Shown here in pieces: positions 7,894 through 10,360 of a stretch of DNA of 10,360 nucleotides. A program made the position numbers and the translations under genes. The stretch covers positions 1 through 10,360 of the forward strand of contig JAOXYB010064700.1 in the NCBI GenBank assembly GCA_028565635.1. Reading direction: 5' to 3'. The notes beneath the pieces were generated by a model. That model saw only the letters and a program-made list of their open reading frames with translations, had not been told where the DNA came from and did not search any database. This DNA comes from Phoronis ovalis (taxonomy: Eukaryota > Phoronida > Phoronidae). Within the stretch, counting starts at the first letter, position 1. Every line of letters starts with the position of its first letter.

Positions 7894-10360
7894 CTGCAAT
7901 GTTAAAATTGGACATTTTTAGTGACACGTAATTAAATACGTCAATGCAGCAGTGCATAACCTATGAAAACACTACAAAAACTACATGGTAATAATACATA
8001 GCAGAAAGGTGTGTTTACTTCTCATTTTAACAAGTACAATGAAATTTCCGATCTCCATTGTAATGTGGTTTTAACGCTTGAAAGTACACCATCCGGAATA
8101 ATTTATTAATGATTAAATAATATGAACATCACAATATCATGCAGTTGCAGGACATCCTGAAAGTTACATTAGTTGCTAATAATAACTTAATGTCCCATGT
8201 TTATCTCTGCTTTAGAAAATGTTTAAATATTTGCTGTGGATGTTTAATTATTTACAACGCAAACGTAAGGTTATCTGTACGACAATAAATATAGAATTAA
8301 TCATATTATTTACAATGCCAGGAAAAAATTCAAGCCGCAAGCGCTATTGCTAAACTTTCTCATACCCGTTTTACTTAGCACATGATTAGTACTCGAGAAT
8401 TTTCAAAATATTAGCCAAAAGATTTATTTTTTTCTCTGATATCAGAGCTTTGCACTCAAGCTGGCCTCTTTGATGTATGCCATATTTGACAGGGTTTTCA
8501 ATTTTTTTAAAAGACAAATTGGGACACATCAAATTCTGACAAAAGGATGTGGCAGTATTTTACTTGCTTCAAAAATGTTCATGCACAACACTCAAAGAAA
8601 GATTATTAATTAAAAGAATAGCTGAGACCCAACAGTTTTCAGGTATACTGATGTAGAAGGAAGCACTATTATCAACATTTTTTTTAACATTACATAACTT
8701 TATAATGCTTACAGTGTATTACTTTAAACAATATGTTGATATTGCCTAAATCTAGAAAAAAAAATTTCATGTTATTTAAATATCCATCAGTTTATCAGAA
8801 TATTTGTAAAAATGCAAACAACTGCATGAAAAACGAAAACTTTCTGATGATTAACAAAAATGGGCATTTTAAAATTCTGCAAATAGTAACCTATATTAGA
8901 ATGTGTTCTGATTGTTAAAGAACCTTTTAATATAACTATAATTGCAGCTAACATAAATATCAAGCTATATGGATAATTATATATCAACTATTCAGATGAT
9001 AGTGATACCTGTACATGTACATCAGGAAAATTAGATAGCAAAATTAACCTAATGAGCACAGACTATCTGTCTAACAACGATGCTCATTAAAAAGTTAAAC
9101 CACCCAGCTAAAACTCTACTTATTGTCTATAATGCTTACAGACAAGACATTTTAAAAGGGAATCATCACATAGGCAGTCACTTACTTGTTATAATATAGC
9201 AGGCTGTAAAGATCAGAAAATAATTACTTATAAGTAATCAGTGATGTTTAAAATGACATTGGTCACTTTCTTTTAACAGGAGTATGTTTTCACATTTTCT
9301 ATTTTTCGATCGCCCTTCTTTCAGAAATTAAACAAAATATACGTTTAATAGGTGCAAACATTTTGTACATAAATTCCTAATTAAGCACCTCATACCAGGT
9401 CAACCCTTCCTAAGAGCTAGGTAAATAGTCATTGCACAATGATATGCAAATTAAGAATTTCTTAACCTTCAGCATTTTTAAAACTAAGTAAAATAACATA
9501 TCCTCAGCAAACACATCTGTAAGATACTGTCAGCATTATACAGCAATCAATAAAGTAAATTAATAAAATTCAGCAGATTTCAACCATTATTTTTCCAGAA
9601 ACAATTAAGGTATAAAGCACAGATATAAAGGAGTCTTTACCTATAGACATCCGCCCAGGAAGCTATCACTTATTCGTTTTAACAACAGGTAGTAATGCAA
9701 AGTTAAGCTGTGTTAAAGATGTTTAACTTTAAAACTTTAATAAATCACCTGAAATGTCAATTAGATACAGAGATAATTCTTTGCCACAGATACTACCACA
9801 CTACATGATGGTTAGGAATTTTTTTTTGCTATAGATCATTAATGATGCACTTATATATTCATGTTATACATAAACCAGCTTAAGCTTCCTAGAATTTTTT
9901 TTTTCTGGGAGAATTATAGCCTGCATGCCCATTAATTAATTTGAGTATCATATGGATATATTTAATTCCATTTTGTCACTAATCTTTAAATGTTTGCGAG
10001 TAGCAAATTATTACTGCAAAAAGTAAAAATAGTATGTTACGACAGTTTTTATCCTTGCTACGGGATAATCATGAAAGACTGCAAAAATCTGCAACATTTC
10101 AACCGGTTTCAAGGTCACAGTTTATCATACCTTTCCATTATAACTAAAAATAGAACCCATACCTGCAAAAAAAATTATCTGGGAGAAGGATATAAATAAT
10201 AATCTTCAGTTCTTACCAGGTTATTTTCCAGTCTTTGGGATATTTTTAGAATGATTTATGTTACTATAGAGATATCCCTCCCTGACTTTTCTATCAACAA
10301 TAGATATCAAATACTTTTTAAAGAGTCTTTTCCTAGAAATGTATGACAATGTAGGAATTA
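7894..10360. other. 5' intron or upstream sequence of the PDE2-like gene
   Basis: This is AT-rich sequence upstream of exon A on the sense strand. It must hold at least part of an intron, because exon A starts at an acceptor. Apart from the candidate exon at 10131-10162, I find a perfect 12-base palindrome (9010-9021, TGTACATGTACA). No exon, promoter or other gene stands out. The small ORFs on both strands near 8733-8987 and at 9990-10199 look like chance frames. Confidence 0.6.
10131..10162 (-). CDS. candidate first coding exon of the PDE2-like gene (low confidence)
   Basis: A strong acceptor (a T8 run ending GCAG) is followed by 32 bases, GT then ATG and nine more codons (MGSIFSYNGK), ending AAG|GTATGA. 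The end is phase 0, which is what exon A needs. The N-terminus has Gly at position 2 and Ser at position 6, the pattern of N-myristoylated proteins; one vertebrate PDE2A isoform is known to be lipid-modified at an MG... N-terminus. The donor is only fair, the exon is short, and the intron to exon A would be 2237 bases. It could be a chance match. Confidence 0.25.

Noticed and set aside
8733-8987. Overlapping ORFs on both strands
   Set aside because: They are short, mutually overlapping frames in AT-rich sequence without splice or family support.
9009-9047. Minus-strand stretch LILLSNFPDVHVQ ending CAG|GTATCA in the phase of exon A
   Set aside because: Mediocre splice sites and no resemblance to PDE2; equally explained by chance.
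9990-10199. 69-codon plus-strand ORF
   Set aside because: It has no recognisable domain, is antisense to the PDE2-like gene, and is of chance length for this base composition.
10217-10260. Minus-strand stretch reading KISQRLENNL before a GTAAGAAC donor, in the phase needed by exon A
   Set aside because: The residues suit a helix before exon A, but an in-frame TAA lies just upstream, there is no ATG, and there is no adequate acceptor in between.

Overview
The window is AT-rich, intron-dominated animal DNA. There is no bacterial-style gene packing. The long ORFs are almost all chance reading frames in AT-rich intron, and the coding signal comes from short exons with clean GTAAG donors and pyrimidine-AG acceptors. 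The one protein I can read looks like cyclic-nucleotide phosphodiesterase 2, but is diverged from the vertebrate form. Drosophila has no PDE2, so a fruit fly is unlikely; a non-dipteran invertebrate animal fits best. The species cannot be named from this sequence.

Main content: five consecutive internal exons on the minus strand, at 7804-7893, 5974-6068, 4432-4547, 3991-4046 and 2465-2524. They join in frame (phases 0, 2, 1, 0, 0) into 417 coding bases, or 139 residues with no stop. The product follows, without large gaps, the stretch of vertebrate PDE2A that lies before the annotated GAF-A domain. It reads as a degenerate GAF-like fold: an N-terminal helix, strand pairs, a central helix, a hairpin and a closing helix. 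The GAF-A, GAF-B and HD-type catalytic domains are not recognisable here and should lie beyond position 1. The start codon is not settled. One candidate 32-base first coding exon (10131-10162) encodes a short N-terminus with a myristoylation-like pattern, and a candidate sixth exon (2109-2147) could continue the last helix.

Layout from left to right: 1-2464 is intron or downstream sequence. It holds an inverted repeat pair (244-289 and 661-704) typical of a small non-autonomous DNA transposon, a 20-base tandem pair, and a compact imperfect hairpin (1681-1776). 2525-3990, 4047-4431, 4548-5973 and 6069-7803 are introns of the PDE2-like gene. The intron at 4548-5973 has a decayed tRNA-like promoter signature near 5471-5515. 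The intron at 6069-7803 has a GC-richer repeat-like island (about 7290-7560), followed by a C-rich tract that is a G-quadruplex candidate on the sense strand. 7894-10360 is 5' intron or upstream sequence.

I see no rRNA, intact tRNA, CRISPR or bacterial operon features, and no second gene that I can support on the plus strand.
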